Assembly: GCF_006864135.1 (NCBI RefSeq)
Contig: NZ_SADV01000030.1
Location: 1 to 48,067, forward strand
Source: Lysinibacillus sphaericus
Lineage (GTDB): Bacteria; Bacillota; Bacilli; Bacillales_A; Planococcaceae
Direction of reading: 5' to 3'
DNA length: 48,067 bases
Under the pieces are notes generated by a model. The model was not told the DNA's origin. It did not search any database and saw only the letters and a program-made list of their open reading frames with translations. The stretch's first letter is position 1. Every line of letters begins with the position of its first letter. Below are positions 1 to 8,541 of this stretch, piece by piece. The position numbers and the translations under genes were made by a program.

Positions 1-76
1 GGGTCAGTAGCTCAGTTGGTAGAGCATTAGATTGAAGCTCTAAGTGTCGGCGGTTCGATTCCGTCCTGACCCACCA
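1..76 (+). tRNA. tRNA-Phe (GAA)
   Basis: Complete cloverleaf with acceptor arms GGGTCAG/CTGACCC, anticodon loop TTGAAGC (anticodon GAA) on a TTAGA/TCTAA stem, a GGTTCGATTCC T arm and an encoded CCA. It starts at the first base of the window, so the operon probably extends upstream. Confidence 0.95.
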
Positions 77-81
77 TATTT

Positions 82-155
82 GCGGGTGTAGTTTAATGGT
101 AAAACCTCAGCCTTCCAAGCTGATGTCGTGAGTTCGATTCTCATCACCCGCTCCA
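82..155 (+). tRNA. tRNA-Gly (TCC)
   Basis: Acceptor arms GCGGGTG/CACCCGC, anticodon loop CTTCCAA (anticodon TCC), T arm with AGTTCGATTCT and an encoded CCA. It lies 5 bp behind tRNA-Phe. Confidence 0.95.
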
Positions 156-156
156 A

Positions 157-233
<77 letters not shown>

Positions 234-237
234 TTAT

Positions 238-314
238 TCCGAAGTAGCTCAGTTGGTAGTAGCACCTGACTGTTAATCAGGTTGTCGCAGGTTCGAGTCC
301 TGCCTTCGGAGCCA
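238..314 (+). tRNA. tRNA-Asn (GTT)
   Basis: Acceptor arms TCCGAAG/CTTCGGA, anticodon loop CTGTTAA (anticodon GTT), discriminator G and an encoded CCA. Confidence 0.95.
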
Positions 315-323
315 TTTCTTTGT

Positions 324-414
324 GGGGAAGTACTCAAGAGGCTGAAGAGGCGCCCCTGCTAAGGGTGTAGGTCGGGTAACCGGCGCGAGGGTTCAAATCC
401 CTCCTTCTCCGCCA
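324..414 (+). tRNA. tRNA-Ser (GCT)
   Basis: A 91-nt class II tRNA with a long variable arm. Acceptor arms are GGGGAAG/CTTCTCC, the anticodon loop is CTGCTAA (anticodon GCT), and CCA is encoded. Confidence 0.95.
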
Positions 415-416
415 TT

Positions 417-488
417 GGCCCGTTGGTCAAGTGGTTAAGACACCGCCCTTTCACGGCGGTAACACGGGTTCGAATCCCGTACGGGTCA
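417..488 (+). tRNA. tRNA-Glu (TTC), no encoded CCA
   Basis: Acceptor arms GGCCCGT/ACGGGTC, anticodon loop CTTTCAC (anticodon TTC). After discriminator A488 the sequence reads TAC, so unlike the other five tRNAs the CCA end must be added by the CCA-adding enzyme. The order Gly-Ile-Asn-Ser-Glu matches, from memory, the end of the B. subtilis trnB cluster. Confidence 0.93.
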
Positions 489-493
489 TACTG

Positions 494-534
494 AAATGCA
501 GTAGATGTAATGTACATCTACTGCATTTTTTTTA
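494..534 (+). terminator. Terminator of the tRNA operon
   Basis: A perfect 16-bp stem (494-509 with 513-528) around a 3-nt loop runs into a T tract. The stretch from here to 811 holds no gene I can support. Confidence 0.9.
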
Positions 535-787
535 TGGTACTTTATCAAACAACGAAAATTTCTTTCCGTCGAACCGCTGTTGTAGTTAGAATAGCTAGTC
601 TGCTTATTTATCATTCTTCCGCTTATCACGTTTAGAGACAATCGTGTATAACCTTCATTTGGCTTTTGCTCTAAACTATCTAAAAAGCTAAAAACCAACC
701 TTAAGATCCGCGTCTCCCATAAAATTAGGCAATTCATATAGAAAAAATATGTGTTCACCATTGAATTGGACAAATAATCCATGGTAA

Positions 788-840
788 ATAGCTATAATAT
801 TGGTATATCCTTTGGAATATAGCTATCTTTCTTTTATAAT
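788..840 (+). promoter_or_regulatory. Sigma-A promoter of the SLH gene with two palindromes
   Basis: TTGGAA (812-817), 17 bp, TATAAT (835-840). The 8-bp palindrome ATAGCTAT occurs at 788-795 and again at 819-826, the second one inside the spacer. Their 31-bp spacing puts them on one face of the helix, so a dimeric regulator is possible. Confidence 0.65.
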
Positions 841-873
841 GGGAATGAATAGAATTCATAGGAGGTAATAAAT

Positions 874-3651
874 GTGAAAAAAAAGCAGGGTAAATGGATT
901 ATGAGTGCAGCTTCTGCTGCTTTGATTGCTGCAGCTGTTGTTCCTACTGCAAGTGCGGCTAACTTTACAGACATTGCAAAAAATGACCATAAAGAGGCCA
1001 TTTTGGCACTAGCAGATGCAAAAATTGTAGCTGGATATCCGGACGGTTCGTTTAGGCCAAACGGGGTCCTTACGAAAGGCAATGTAACAAAATTTTTAGG
1101 GAAATGGCTTGTATTAGAACACTTCCAAGTACCAGCAGACTACAATAAAAAAGTACGTTTTACAGACATGCCTACATCTTCAAAAGATAAAGAATTACTA
1201 CAATATGCAGCGCTTATAAATGATACTGGTATTTTCAAAGGGACTAACAACAAGTTATTACCTTCCGAGTATATCTCGCGCGAACAAATGGCTTCTATTT
1301 TAGTACGTGCAATTGAAAAAGTTTACGATATCGATTTAATTGCAATGTATAAAAAAGAAAACTTTAAATCATCTATTACAGATTTAAAAGTAGCTTCACC
1401 AGAAAATCATGAGGCTATCATCGCATTAGAATATGCAAAAATTACAAACGTAAAGACATTTAATCCGAAAAAAACACTAACACGTGGTCAATTTTCGTCA
1501 TTTTTACATCGTTCAATGACGAATATCAGTGAAATGGTAAGAGGACCCGAAGTGTCCATCCAAACAGTTAAAGTTATAGATGCAAAAACACTACAGGTAA
1601 CATTAACAGATGGGACAAGCCATAAGGTAACATTAGCGACACCGCTTACTGAAAATGTGGAAACGAAGGTAGATTTCAAAATTAATGACAAACCATATTT
1701 CGCTGTTGTTACATATGAAGTGAATGAGTTAAATGTACAATCCATTGAGGGAATTAATGCTTCTCAGATTAAAGTTGTTTTCAACCAAGCTATTGATCCA
1801 CTTTCTGTTATAAAAGCAGATGGGAAATTACAGGATAATGTTGTAGCTTTCTCTAATGTGGATACTTTAAGAGCACTATCGGTTATAAAAACAGAAATCA
1901 GCGCTGATAAAAAATCAATCACCTTTACAATGAATGAATCATTAAAAGGTACACATCGTTATGTGTTCAGCAACATCAAAGCGGAAAAGGGCGCAGTGCT
2001 TCAAAAAGTAGATGCGAATTTTGTTATTGCTGGAGATACACAAGCACCTACGATTTTAGGAACAACGCAAGGAAAAAATTCTTCAATCGTTAAAGTGCAG
2101 TTTTCTAAGCCAATGGCAGCATTTCCAAATGAACGCATTCAATTTACATTAGCAAATGGTACAAAGGTATCGAATGTAGTTGGAAGCATTGAGCAAAACT
2201 CAACTGAAGCGACATTTGACTTATCAGCTGCAACAATAAATGGTGTGTATTTAGCACCTGGTACAGCTGTTCAAATTACATTCGTAGCGTCAACAGATAT
2301 AGCAGGGAATATTATTTCACCAAACCCTTCAACTGTAACAGTGAAAAAGGGAGATAAGGATGGTGTTCCACCGACACTATCTTCTGTTACACAAACTGGA
2401 CCAAATACGTTCCAGCTATTGTTCTCAGAGGAGATTCAACCACTTTATTCATATGACCTTTCAGTGAAAAGCGGCCAGACTTCAATTTCTGTGAATTCTG
2501 TAGAGAAAGATCCTAAAAATGGTCGTTTATTTAATGTTACGGTGGATCCAAAAAGCTCGCTTCAAGGAATTACAACGATTGGGACAGCTTCTAGTCGTGT
2601 AATAACCGACTTATCAGGTGAAACGGCAACATTCTCAACAGCGTATAACTTTATAAGAGATGACAGAGCGCCAGCCCTAATGAATTCTGAAATTGTTTAC
2701 GAGGATAGTGTAGAATATTTACAATTAACTTTCGATAAGCCAGTACAGTTAGGCGTTAACGCAAAAGCATCATTTACTGGAAAATTCGTGAATAATTACA
2801 TTTTATATGAGGTATCAAGAGGACCTCAAAGTGATATTCAGATTGTAAAAGATCAACCTACGAAATTACGTGTTAAAATGGCAGGACTGCTAGGCATGTA
2901 TGATACAAAGGGAGCTCTTTACGACGGCAAATTAAATTTATTTAATGTTACTAATTTATACGGTGTGCCAGTCATTGAAGTGCAAAATGTTAAATTTACA
3001 CGTAACGGTGATTTAAATATAAATGGCAATAAATTAGCTTTATCGCAATACAATGCAATTCAAACATCTGCAACAGATTATTCTATTAAAGATAATAATA
3101 TTGTTTATTTAAATTTCAATTATCCTGTTGATCCAGCACTTGCTCAAAATGTTCAAAATTATAGCATTGATAATGCTCAGGTAGAAAGTGCTGTTGTAGA
3201 GGGATCCAATTTAAATCGTATTAAGCTCACATTGAAAAAGGATTCAAATTATTTTAATGGCACACGCAACTTCACGATTAAAGGCTTAAGAGCAGCAAAC
3301 TCTATGGAACCATTTGATGAGGTGCGAACATCCATTAACCTTAAAGAAAATATTGCACCAAAGGTTGTAACTGTTAATGTTAGTAATTCACAAACATTAG
3401 AGCTTGTTTTCAGTGAACCAGTAATAAACGTTAATAATTTGGATTTTAATATTACTGTGAATGGTTCTTCGGTAGCAGGAACTACCTATCCACAAGGTAA
3501 TGATAGAGTATTAATTACAATACCTCAGAATGGCTATTTATTTGATAACGGCAGAAGTGTTACGATTCAAGCTTCACCTCGTAATAATATTATGGATTTC
3601 AATGGGAATAAATTAGATTTCATTTCTCAAACAATTACAGTACAAAGATAA
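874..3651 (+). CDS. SLH-domain surface (S-layer-like) protein
   Basis: A 925-residue exported wall protein. Residues 1-28 form a signal peptide (lysine-rich start, Ala-rich core, cleavage after ASA). Three SLH domains follow at about 29-75, 93-142 and 163-217; in this family they bind pyruvylated secondary wall polymer. The remainder is a chain of beta-sandwich (Ig-like, SbsA/SlpC-type) modules with repeated 'vkVvFnqaI' and 'itFtmneslkg' style strands and no catalytic motif. The start is GTG at 874: GGAGG at 861-865 is well placed, and the ATG at 872 is followed directly by a stop. It has its own promoter and terminator. Whether it is the main S-layer protein or a minor SLH protein cannot be told from sequence. 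Confidence 0.9.
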   Translation: MKKKQGKWIMSAASAALIAAAVVPTASAANFTDIAKNDHKEAILALADAKIVAGYPDGSFRPNGVLTKGNVTKFLGKWLVLEHFQVPADYNKKVRFTDMPTSSKDKELLQYAALINDTGIFKGTNNKLLPSEYISREQMASILVRAIEKVYDIDLIAMYKKENFKSSITDLKVASPENHEAIIALEYAKITNVKTFNPKKTLTRGQFSSFLHRSMTNISEMVRGPEVSIQTVKVIDAKTLQVTLTDGTSHKVTLATPLTENVETKVDFKINDKPYFAVVTYEVNELNVQSIEGINASQIKVVFNQAIDPLSVIKADGKLQDNVVAFSNVDTLRALSVIKTEISADKKSITFTMNESLKGTHRYVFSNIKAEKGAVLQKVDANFVIAGDTQAPTILGTTQGKNSSIVKVQFSKPMAAFPNERIQFTLANGTKVSNVVGSIEQNSTEATFDLSAATINGVYLAPGTAVQITFVASTDIAGNIISPNPSTVTVKKGDKDGVPPTLSSVTQTGPNTFQLLFSEEIQPLYSYDLSVKSGQTSISVNSVEKDPKNGRLFNVTVDPKSSLQGITTIGTASSRVITDLSGETATFSTAYNFIRDDRAPALMNSEIVYEDSVEYLQLTFDKPVQLGVNAKASFTGKFVNNYILYEVSRGPQSDIQIVKDQPTKLRVKMAGLLGMYDTKGALYDGKLNLFNVTNLYGVPVIEVQNVKFTRNGDLNINGNKLALSQYNAIQTSATDYSIKDNNIVYLNFNYPVDPALAQNVQNYSIDNAQVESAVVEGSNLNRIKLTLKKDSNYFNGTRNFTIKGLRAANSMEPFDEVRTSINLKENIAPKVVTVNVSNSQTLELVFSEPVINVNNLDFNITVNGSSVAGTTYPQGNDRVLITIPQNGYLFDNGRSVTIQASPRNNIMDFNGNKLDFISQTITVQR

Positions 3652-3696
3652 ATAAAAAGGGATTAAGCAAAAATTTCCTACGATTTATCTTTAATT

Positions 3697-3738
3697 AAAA
3701 AATAGCATGCTGGATATATTCTCAGCATGCTATTTTCT
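3697..3738. terminator. Bidirectional terminator
   Basis: A 14-bp stem (3699-3712 with 3723-3736) lies between convergent genes. T runs follow on both strands, with the better one serving the minus-strand gene. Confidence 0.8.
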
Positions 3739-3761
3739 TATATCTTTTTATTGCGATTTCA

Positions 3762-4400
3762 CTAATGAGAGATAAACGGTGCTTTATGCACGTATTTTGT
3801 ATTATCAATATGATCAATGATAAAGGTGGCTATATCTTGATTCGTAATTTTTGTACCAGGCATATCCGTCAGGTTTTCCTTTATCTGATTGGATGTTAAG
3901 CTATCTTTTACAAACGGTAATCTAATTAGTGTCCATTTGATCTGTTTATTATTTAATAAATATTCCCATTCCAATTTTTTATCTTGCATCATTTTTGAAA
4001 GAAAAACTTCAAATATCTTTGCTCCTAAACGATTCATCATGCTTTTTTCGTCCTCTTTAATCGTTAGAGAACCACCTGAAACACCTATATAACGACTAAT
4101 GTTTAATTCTTTCATCACATTAAAAATATTATTTGTAACTTTGCTATATATAGGTTCCTCTTTAGTTGGTTGACCAAATGTATTAATAACAACTTGACTA
4201 TCTTTAAGAAGTTCTCGGATGTTTTCTATATCCTGTACCTGCCCTTTCACTATTTCAATTGCATCATTTTTATCCAGTAACTTTTCAGGATTTCTAACAA
4301 GCATCCGAACATGATATCCTTTTTGTATGGCTTGAGCAGCTATATGCCTTCCTACTTTCCCTGTTCCTCCTATTATCGCTATCTTATATGAATTATCCAT
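3762..4400 (-). CDS. NAD(P)-binding oxidoreductase (NmrA/atypical SDR type)
   Basis: A 212-residue protein with an N-terminal Rossmann motif GGTGKVGRHIA (about residues 10-20) and the fold order of atypical short-chain dehydrogenases such as the NmrA/YwnB group. A 'YIGVSGGS' strand follows, but no clear catalytic YxxxK, so it may be a nucleotide-sensing or flavin/quinone-reductase-like member. An upstream in-frame ATG would add 20 residues. I start at 4400 because AGGT-type site GGAGGT (4406-4411) sits just before it. It is a single gene convergent with the SLH gene. The substrate is unknown. Confidence 0.82.
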   Translation of the reverse strand: MDNSYKIAIIGGTGKVGRHIAAQAIQKGYHVRMLVRNPEKLLDKNDAIEIVKGQVQDIENIRELLKDSQVVINTFGQPTKEEPIYSKVTNNIFNVMKELNISRYIGVSGGSLTIKEDEKSMMNRLGAKIFEVFLSKMMQDKKLEWEYLLNNKQIKWTLIRLPFVKDSLTSNQIKENLTDMPGTKITNQDIATFIIDHIDNTKYVHKAPFISH

Positions 4401-4552
4401 TATATACCTCCAATTTAATATGTTGGTAAATATACGATACATCCTATCAAAAGGATTCAAATTTTTCTTTTTTTATTAAAGTATGTAATATAGTTTTGTT
4501 TTGCAAATCTATAAGCTAAGATGAAAATAGTACAAAAACTAGGGGGATATAG

Positions 4553-5764
4553 ATGGGGAAATTATTGTGGACTAACAACCAACAATATTTGTTACAGAAG
4601 AATGTAGAACAAGTAGTACCTTTTCTACGTCATTTTTCACCAGAACAAGTAAATCGCGTTAGTAAATTTCAGCGTACATATGAGAAATTTGAAAGTACGC
4701 CATTACGATGCTTAAATACTTTTGCATCATTCGTAGGGGTACAAAGTATTGTGGTAAAAGATGAATCTTATCGATTTGGCTTAAATGCATTTAAAGTACT
4801 TGGTGGCGTGTATGCAATTGGGCAGTACGTTGCTAAAAAGTTAGATAGAAATATTGATGATCTATCGTTTGACCAGCTTAAATCACCTGAAATAAAGGAG
4901 CAGTTAGGGGACTTAACGTTTATTTCAACGACAGATGGCAATCATGGTCGTGGAGTGGCATGGGCTGCTAGAGAGCTTGGTTTGAAAGCTCGCATTTATA
5001 TGCCTGCTGGTAGTGCAGAGGAGCGCCTCCAAAATATTAAAAATGAAGGTGCATATGCTGAAATAACAACAATGAATTATGATGATACAGTTCGTTATAC
5101 ATCACAACTAGCAACAGAAAATGGATGGGTCGTTATTCAAGATACGATGTGGGAAGGCTATGAAGAAATTCCGTTATGGATAATGCAAGGCTATACAACA
5201 CTAATAAAAGAAGCCGCCCTGCAGTTGGAAAAAGCACCTACCCATGTATTTTTGCAAGCTGGGGTTGGATCTTTTGCAGGGGCAGTTGTAGCCTTCTTAC
5301 AACAATATTATGAGCAAGAGATTACATTTGTCTTAGTTGAGCCTTTTGTAGCAAATTGCTATTATGAAAGCTTTAAAGCAGGAGATGAACAGTTTGTAAC
5401 AGTTGGTGGAGAGATGCAAACAATTATGGCAGGTCTTGCTTGTGGTGAGCCGAATCCACTTGCTTGGGACCTGTTAAAGACTTATACGAAAGTAAGTATT
5501 TGCTGTGATGAAGAAGTTGCCGCAATAGGTATGCGTATTCTAGGAAATCCACTAGCGATAGATGCACGAATTATTGCTGGAGAATCGGGAGCTGCCCCAG
5601 TTGGATGTTTTTATGAATTGATGACGAGTGAGCAATATACAGAACTGAAGGAAACATTACAATTAGATGGAAATTCTCGAGTGTTGTTTATTAACACTGA
5701 AGGTGACACAGATGTAGAAAACTATAGAAATATTGTGTGGCATGGCAAGTATGCGAAAATTTAA
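4553..5764 (+). CDS. dpaL: Diaminopropionate ammonia-lyase
   Basis: A 403-residue PLP enzyme that splits 2,3-diaminopropionate to pyruvate and ammonia (YgeX/DpaL family, fold type II). The motif FGLNAFKVLGG carries the PLP lysine, K81. A glycine-rich phosphate-binding loop (AGVGSFAGAV) and the conserved 'TDGNHGRGVAWAAR' block follow. Length equals the family norm. The ribosome site AGGGGGAT precedes the ATG. Its stop codon lies inside the first bases of a dispersed repeat, and the nearest terminator-like hairpin is 220 bp downstream, beyond that repeat. No other diaminopropionate gene is nearby. Confidence 0.92.
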   Translation: MGKLLWTNNQQYLLQKNVEQVVPFLRHFSPEQVNRVSKFQRTYEKFESTPLRCLNTFASFVGVQSIVVKDESYRFGLNAFKVLGGVYAIGQYVAKKLDRNIDDLSFDQLKSPEIKEQLGDLTFISTTDGNHGRGVAWAARELGLKARIYMPAGSAEERLQNIKNEGAYAEITTMNYDDTVRYTSQLATENGWVVIQDTMWEGYEEIPLWIMQGYTTLIKEAALQLEKAPTHVFLQAGVGSFAGAVVAFLQQYYEQEITFVLVEPFVANCYYESFKAGDEQFVTVGGEMQTIMAGLACGEPNPLAWDLLKTYTKVSICCDEEVAAIGMRILGNPLAIDARIIAGESGAAPVGCFYELMTSEQYTELKETLQLDGNSRVLFINTEGDTDVENYRNIVWHGKYAKI

Positions 5765-5971
5765 CTTCTTTTAGTGGATGTCCAAACATTTATACCTGTC
5801 GCTACGCATTCGGTACAAAAGACATCCGCTAAAATAGATGAACTAGTCTAAGAACACACCACGCCCTGTGGCAACGGCTAAGTGGCCAACGTCATGCTGT
5901 TGCTGACACTTCGCTTTCGCACAAAAAACATTTGTTGGCCTAAACCCTACGGATTATGCCGAGTCATAATT
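5762..5971 (+). repeat. Dispersed intergenic repeat, family 1, copy A
   Basis: Shares with the copy at 18528-18759, in the same order: TTAACTTCTTT, TGTCCAAACATT, a CCACG-CCTGTGGCAACG block, CTGTTGCTG, CTTCGCTTTCGC, TTGTTGGCC, and a closing hairpin that here reads GATTATGCCGAGTCATAATT (5952-5971). It overlaps the stop codon of the ammonia-lyase gene. Confidence 0.75.
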
Positions 5972-5983
5972 GATTTTAAAGAA

Positions 5984-6027
5984 AAAGCAAACTAGTGTTA
6001 ATAAAACGTTCTAGTTTGCTTTTTTTA
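5984..6027 (+). terminator. Terminator, probably of the ammonia-lyase
   Basis: A perfect 12-bp stem (5984-5995 with 6011-6022) with a run of T. It is separated from the stop codon by the family 1 repeat. Confidence 0.8.
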
Positions 6028-6053
6028 TTTACTGGGTCGGATCATCGACGCCA

Positions 6054-6080
6054 GTCGGAACGGAAATCAACCCAACGTTT
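6054..6080 (+). repeat. Partial family 2 repeat (right end)
   Basis: Begins GTCGGAACGGAAATCAACC and matches the right end of the element at 9939-9966 at about 26 of 28 positions. The left part is missing. Confidence 0.6.
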
Positions 6081-6096
6081 TTTCTTAATTTTTTTC

Positions 6097-6127
6097 TTGA
6101 CCTTAACGTTGCGTAAACATTTACAGT
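6097..6127 (+). promoter_or_regulatory. MerR-type promoter/operator with 19-bp spacer
   Basis: TTGACC (6097-6102) and TACAGT (6122-6127) are 19 bp apart, the overlong spacing typical of promoters activated by MerR regulators. The spacer holds an imperfect inverted repeat, CTTAACG...CGTAAAC. It lies directly before the merR-type gene, so autoregulation is likely. Confidence 0.7.
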
Positions 6128-6150
6128 AGCATTAGTGGAGGTGAAAAAAT

Positions 6151-6912
6151 GTGGAATATACAATTCAAGAGCTTGCTCAATTATCCGGGGTTAGCACCAG
6201 AACACTGCGTTATTATGATGAAATTGGATTACTAAAGCCTGCAAGAACGAATGAGGCGGGCTATCGATTTTATGGACAGTTTGAAGTTGATATGCTCCAG
6301 CAAATTTTATTTTATAGAGCATTAGATATGAAGCTAGCAACAATTAAGGAAATTATTAAAGCGCCTGATTTTCAACATACAGCGACACTCAAACATCATC
6401 GTACTGCTTTACTGAAACGCAAGGAGCAGCTGGAAAAGATATTACAAACAGTAGAAAAAACCATTCAATCTATTGAGGAGGAACAACCGATGGCAAATGA
6501 AGAGAAATTTATTGGACTAAAAGAGAAGCTAATCGAGGAAAATGAAAAGCAATATGGTCAAGAAATTCGTGCAAAATATGGTGATAAAACAGTTGATGCA
6601 TCAAATGCAAAGGTAATGAATATGACAGAGGAACAGTATGAAGCAATGCAACAGCTAGAACAGCAATTATTTAATCGTTTAAAAGAAGCGATGGATATCG
6701 GCGATACGAACAACGATGTGGCAATGGAGGTTGCAGAACTTCATAAGCGTTGGCTTAGCTTTACATGGTCACAATATTCTAAAGAGGCACATGCAGGTAT
6801 AGCTCAGATGTATTTAGCGGATGAACGCTTTTCAGCATATTACGATGAGCGTGTTTCTAAAGGAGCAGCACAATTTTTACATGATGCCATCATCAATTTC
6901 ACTCTGGCGTAA
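6151..6912 (+). CDS. MerR-family regulator with TipAS effector domain (Mta-like)
   Basis: A 253-residue regulator. Residues 1-70 are a MerR winged helix-turn-helix (YTIQELAQLSGVSTRTLRYYDEIG). A long coiled coil runs through about 75-115, and the C-terminal half is a TipAS-type all-alpha domain that in relatives binds hydrophobic ligands or drugs and triggers promoter distortion. Length matches B. subtilis Mta (about 257). GTG at 6151 is the start: GGAGGTG (6137-6143) is 7 bp upstream, and the ATG two bases earlier is in another frame. No efflux gene is adjacent, so its regulon beyond itself is unknown. Confidence 0.9.
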   Translation: MEYTIQELAQLSGVSTRTLRYYDEIGLLKPARTNEAGYRFYGQFEVDMLQQILFYRALDMKLATIKEIIKAPDFQHTATLKHHRTALLKRKEQLEKILQTVEKTIQSIEEEQPMANEEKFIGLKEKLIEENEKQYGQEIRAKYGDKTVDASNAKVMNMTEEQYEAMQQLEQQLFNRLKEAMDIGDTNNDVAMEVAELHKRWLSFTWSQYSKEAHAGIAQMYLADERFSAYYDERVSKGAAQFLHDAIINFTLA

Positions 6913-7023
6913 ATGTACTAAATGAAGATAAATTATACAAAAAAATAAGTGATTCAACCGCATGCTTTCATGTTTTAGAAATATGAATTTAGGAAAAAAT
7001 GAAGGCATGAGGAGGAGATTTTT

Positions 7024-7473
7024 TTGAACCCACAAGTAATGGAAAAATTAAGGAAGCAATTAGAGCAAGAACTACAGGAAATAGAGAAGCGACTTGAGGA
7101 ATCAGAGCGTCCACAAGCGACAGAGCTATCTAATTATGATAATCATCCAGCTGACAATGCGAGTGATTTAACAGATCAGCTAACGGAAATGGCGATTGAC
7201 GAGCACCGGGGTGACGATGCTGAAGAAATAAAAGCTGCGCTACAAGCGATGGAAGACGGTACGTATGGTAAATGTGCTGTATGTGGTGAAGAGATTCCTA
7301 TTGGTCGCTTAGAAGCTATGCCGAAAGCATTGACATGTGTTGAGCACGCAGAGCATAGAGAAGAAAATTTAAGGCCAGTAGAGGAAGATGTGTTGTCTTC
7401 TACGCCAAGATCGGATGATTTCATAGAACTTGAGGAATTTGGCTCTTCTGATACACCTCAAGATAAAAGTTAG
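7024..7473 (+). CDS. yteA: YteA-family DksA/TraR-type zinc-finger protein
   Basis: A 149-residue acidic protein. The N-terminal half is a coiled coil (residues 3-40), followed by a helical stretch and a zinc-finger-like motif, CAVC then about 17 residues then CVEH (about 91-112), as in the YteA branch of DksA/TraR proteins. The tail is acidic and probably disordered. B. subtilis yteA is associated with sporulation; the role here is inferred by family only. The start is TTG at 7024, behind GAGGAGGAG; the next Met (residue 6) has no ribosome site. A 10/11 inverted repeat (6961-6971 with 6999-7009) lies in its leader. Confidence 0.85.
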   Translation: MNPQVMEKLRKQLEQELQEIEKRLEESERPQATELSNYDNHPADNASDLTDQLTEMAIDEHRGDDAEEIKAALQAMEDGTYGKCAVCGEEIPIGRLEAMPKALTCVEHAEHREENLRPVEEDVLSSTPRSDDFIELEEFGSSDTPQDKS

Positions 7474-7522
7474 TAAGCATTTTCGCTCACAGGCAGTATA
7501 ATAGCTGTATGGGGGTGAGGAT

Positions 7523-8449
7523 ATGGACATAATTGATTTACACTGCGATGCTCTATTGAAATTAACAACTTTAGAAGCGGCAAAATTTGAAGATGATGTA
7601 CGTTTGCAAGCTAATCGACAGAGACTACAATTAGGGCGTGTTAAGGCACAAGTATTTGCTATTTTTATTAATCCTAAAATTCCGCAAACTATGCGATTTT
7701 TAGAGGCAGTGCGGCAAATTGAAGCCTTCCATACACATGTATTACAAACTGAGGGCATGGTGCATATTACGGATTGGTCGCAATTAGATACTTTAGCTCC
7801 GCATGAAATTGGTGCAATTTTAAGCTTAGAGGGCTGTGGTCCAATCGGCGAAGATTTAGCAAAGCTTTCTGCAATATTAGATGCAGGAGTGAAGCTAGTC
7901 GGCTTAACGTGGAATGAAGAAAATGCTGTGGCCCACGGTGCTGAACAAGATGTAAGCCTTGGTTTAAAATCATTTGGTAAAGAGGTTATTAACTTGCTAA
8001 ATGAGCGAGATATTATTATCGATGTCTCGCATTTAAATGAACAGAGTTTCTGGGATGTCTTACCATTAGCGAAGCGTATTATTGCGAGCCATAGCAATGC
8101 ACGTGCAATTTGTGATCATCCAAGAAATTTAACGGACGCTCAGGCAAAAGCACTTGTCGAGCATGGAGGGCATATTCATGTTGTTTACTACCCGCCTTTT
8201 ATCCATGACAATGCTACGCTAGATGATTTAGTAGCGCATGTGAAGCATCTAGTGAATATAGTAGGGATAGAGCACCTTGGACTAGGTTCAGACTTCGATG
8301 GAATAGATACAACTGTAAAAGGATTAGCACACGCAGGAGAGGCACAAAATTTGTTAGAGGCGTTACGTGAACATTTTTCAACCGAAGAAGTTCGTGGTAT
8401 TGCAAGTGAAAATTTTAGATGCTATGTAAAAGATGCAGCAGCCCGTTAA
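7523..8449 (+). CDS. Membrane-dipeptidase-type (M19) peptidase
   Basis: A 308-residue member of the renal dipeptidase family of zinc amidohydrolases. Metal-binding signatures visible are HxD in DLHCDAL (H7, D9), the bridging glutamate in SLEGCGP, the SHSN histidine, the HPRNLTD block and GSDFDG near the C-terminus. No signal peptide, so it is cytoplasmic. It would hydrolyse small dipeptides, possibly D-amino-acid-containing ones from wall turnover. The gap to yteA is 49 bp with GGGGGTGAGG as ribosome site, so the two could be co-transcribed. Confidence 0.92.
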   Translation: MDIIDLHCDALLKLTTLEAAKFEDDVRLQANRQRLQLGRVKAQVFAIFINPKIPQTMRFLEAVRQIEAFHTHVLQTEGMVHITDWSQLDTLAPHEIGAILSLEGCGPIGEDLAKLSAILDAGVKLVGLTWNEENAVAHGAEQDVSLGLKSFGKEVINLLNERDIIIDVSHLNEQSFWDVLPLAKRIIASHSNARAICDHPRNLTDAQAKALVEHGGHIHVVYYPPFIHDNATLDDLVAHVKHLVNIVGIEHLGLGSDFDGIDTTVKGLAHAGEAQNLLEALREHFSTEEVRGIASENFRCYVKDAAAR

Positions 8450-8464
8450 AGCTGCTGCATCTTT
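8432..8464 (+). terminator. Terminator overlapping the dipeptidase stop codon
   Basis: A perfect 11-bp stem (8432-8442 with 8451-8461) whose loop contains the TAA stop, followed by TTT. Confidence 0.8.
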
Positions 8465-8533
8465 AACTTCTCCCAGAAGTCAATGCCTCTCGGCACAAAG
8501 CCGGTTCCGGACCAATTATGCTGAGGCATAATT
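8461..8533 (+). repeat. Family 1 repeat, shortened copy C
   Basis: Keeps the left end (TTTAACTTCT) and the right end (AAAGCCGGTTCCGGACC, then AATTATGCTGAGGCATAATT at 8514-8533) of the family 1 element. The middle seen in copies A and B is missing. Confidence 0.65.
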
Positions 8534-8541
8534 GATTAATA

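Noticed and set aside
1..76. End of a 5S rRNA gene at the window start
   Set aside because: The tRNA-Phe gene begins at base 1, so no rRNA sequence is present, although an rRNA operon upstream is likely.
486..782. Minus-strand open frame of 98 codons behind the tRNA cluster
   Set aside because: It runs through the tRNA terminator, has no ribosome site, and shows no recognisable domain.
7369..8097. Minus-strand open frame of 242 codons across the dipeptidase gene
   Set aside because: It is the antisense shadow of a gene with clear M19 motifs; composition rich in Ser/Cys/Lys is typical of reverse reading.
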